Origin: Promethearchaeota archaeon | GTDB lineage: Archaea; Asgardarchaeota; Lokiarchaeia; Sigyniarchaeales; SOKP01 | NCBI GenBank assembly: GCA_019058135.1 | Contig: JAHLWE010000320.1 | Location: forward strand, 1-5,697 | Direction: 5' to 3' | Length of the DNA stretch: 5,697 nt | Shown here: piece after piece, positions 5,597 to 5,697 of the stretch | Position numbering within the stretch: position 1 is the stretch's first letter | Layout: each line of letters starts with the position of its first letter | The notes under the pieces: model-generated | Told to the model about the DNA's origin: nothing | The model's database searches: none | The model's input: the letters and a program-made list of their open reading frames with translations, nothing else | Made by a program: the position numbers and the translations under genes

Positions 5597-5697
5597 ATGG
5601 GTGAAGAAATAAAAATTTTTTCTCTTCGCCATATCACCCAGATATTATTCCCTAATATTATCACGATAACACATCGTCTTAAATATGAACTTCGAGA
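5597..5697 (+). CDS. Possible 5' end of another gene, running off the window (partial)
   Basis: An ATG at 5597 opens a frame that stays open for 33 codons to the window edge, beginning MGEEIKIFSLRHITQILFPN. An in-frame TAA at 5585-5587 blocks upstream extension and no other start lies between. No Shine-Dalgarno precedes it, which is also true of most genes in this window. The peptide composition is plausible for a real protein but no family can be recognised from this length. One reverse-strand frame is also open over most of this stretch (ending at a TAA near 5587), so orientation is not certain; its codons look less natural. Confidence 0.4.
   Translation, partial: MGEEIKIFSLRHITQILFPNIITITHRLKYELR

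Noticed and set aside
5586..5697. Reverse-strand open frame at the right edge (possible 3' end of a convergent gene)
   Set aside because: It is open, but its codons look unnatural and the forward frame with an ATG is more protein-like; the window is too short to settle it.
1..5697. Search for CRISPR arrays, insertion sequences, tRNA/rRNA and defence genes
   Set aside because: No spaced direct repeats, terminal inverted repeats with a transposase, GC-rich RNA gene islands or known defence domains were seen.

Overview
The window is strongly AT-rich archaeal DNA. The archaeal assignment rests on a histone-fold gene, an archaeal-type NMN adenylyltransferase domain, an RtcA-type RNA cyclase, and A/T-rich TATA-like and oligo-T signals instead of bacterial promoters. 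The low GC, the lysine-rich tail on the histone, and a protein whose N-terminus resembles a family I recall from Lokiarchaeia-type genomes suggest an Asgard (Promethearchaeota) origin. That last step is inference from memory and not proven by the sequence.

Layout: all supported genes are on the + strand. At the left edge there may be the last codons of an upstream gene (1-66), followed by a short AT-rich leader. Two small proteins dominated by heptad coiled coil (136-537 and 559-987) come next. A third protein (1043-1942) has a small globular N-terminal domain and a duplicated TPR/MIT-like helical C-terminal half. Its stop codon overlaps by 8 nt the start of a SAM hydroxide adenosyltransferase (SAM hydrolase, 1935-2807). 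Then follow a Nudix-NMNAT fusion protein (2826-3950, gap 18 nt) and RNA 3'-terminal phosphate cyclase rtcA (3956-5008, gap 5 nt). From 1043 to 5008 the genes are packed like one transcription unit, and the two coiled-coil genes upstream may belong to it. A T-rich stretch after rtcA is a likely transcription terminator.

A separate unit follows: a good TATA/BRE match near 5185-5200, a strong Shine-Dalgarno (GGAGG, 5266-5270), a 77-residue archaeal histone (5279-5512) and oligo-T terminators (5546-5563). A short open frame (5597-5697) runs off the right edge and may be the start of another gene.

How the genes might work together: the three recognisable enzymes all handle adenylate-containing molecules (SAM cleavage to adenosine and methionine, NAD synthesis with Nudix hydrolysis, ATP-dependent RNA end cyclisation). 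A shared role in cofactor or RNA-end metabolism is possible but is inference from proximity only. The three upstream helical proteins have no function I can assign. I see no CRISPR array, transposon, tRNA or rRNA, and no recognisable defence system.
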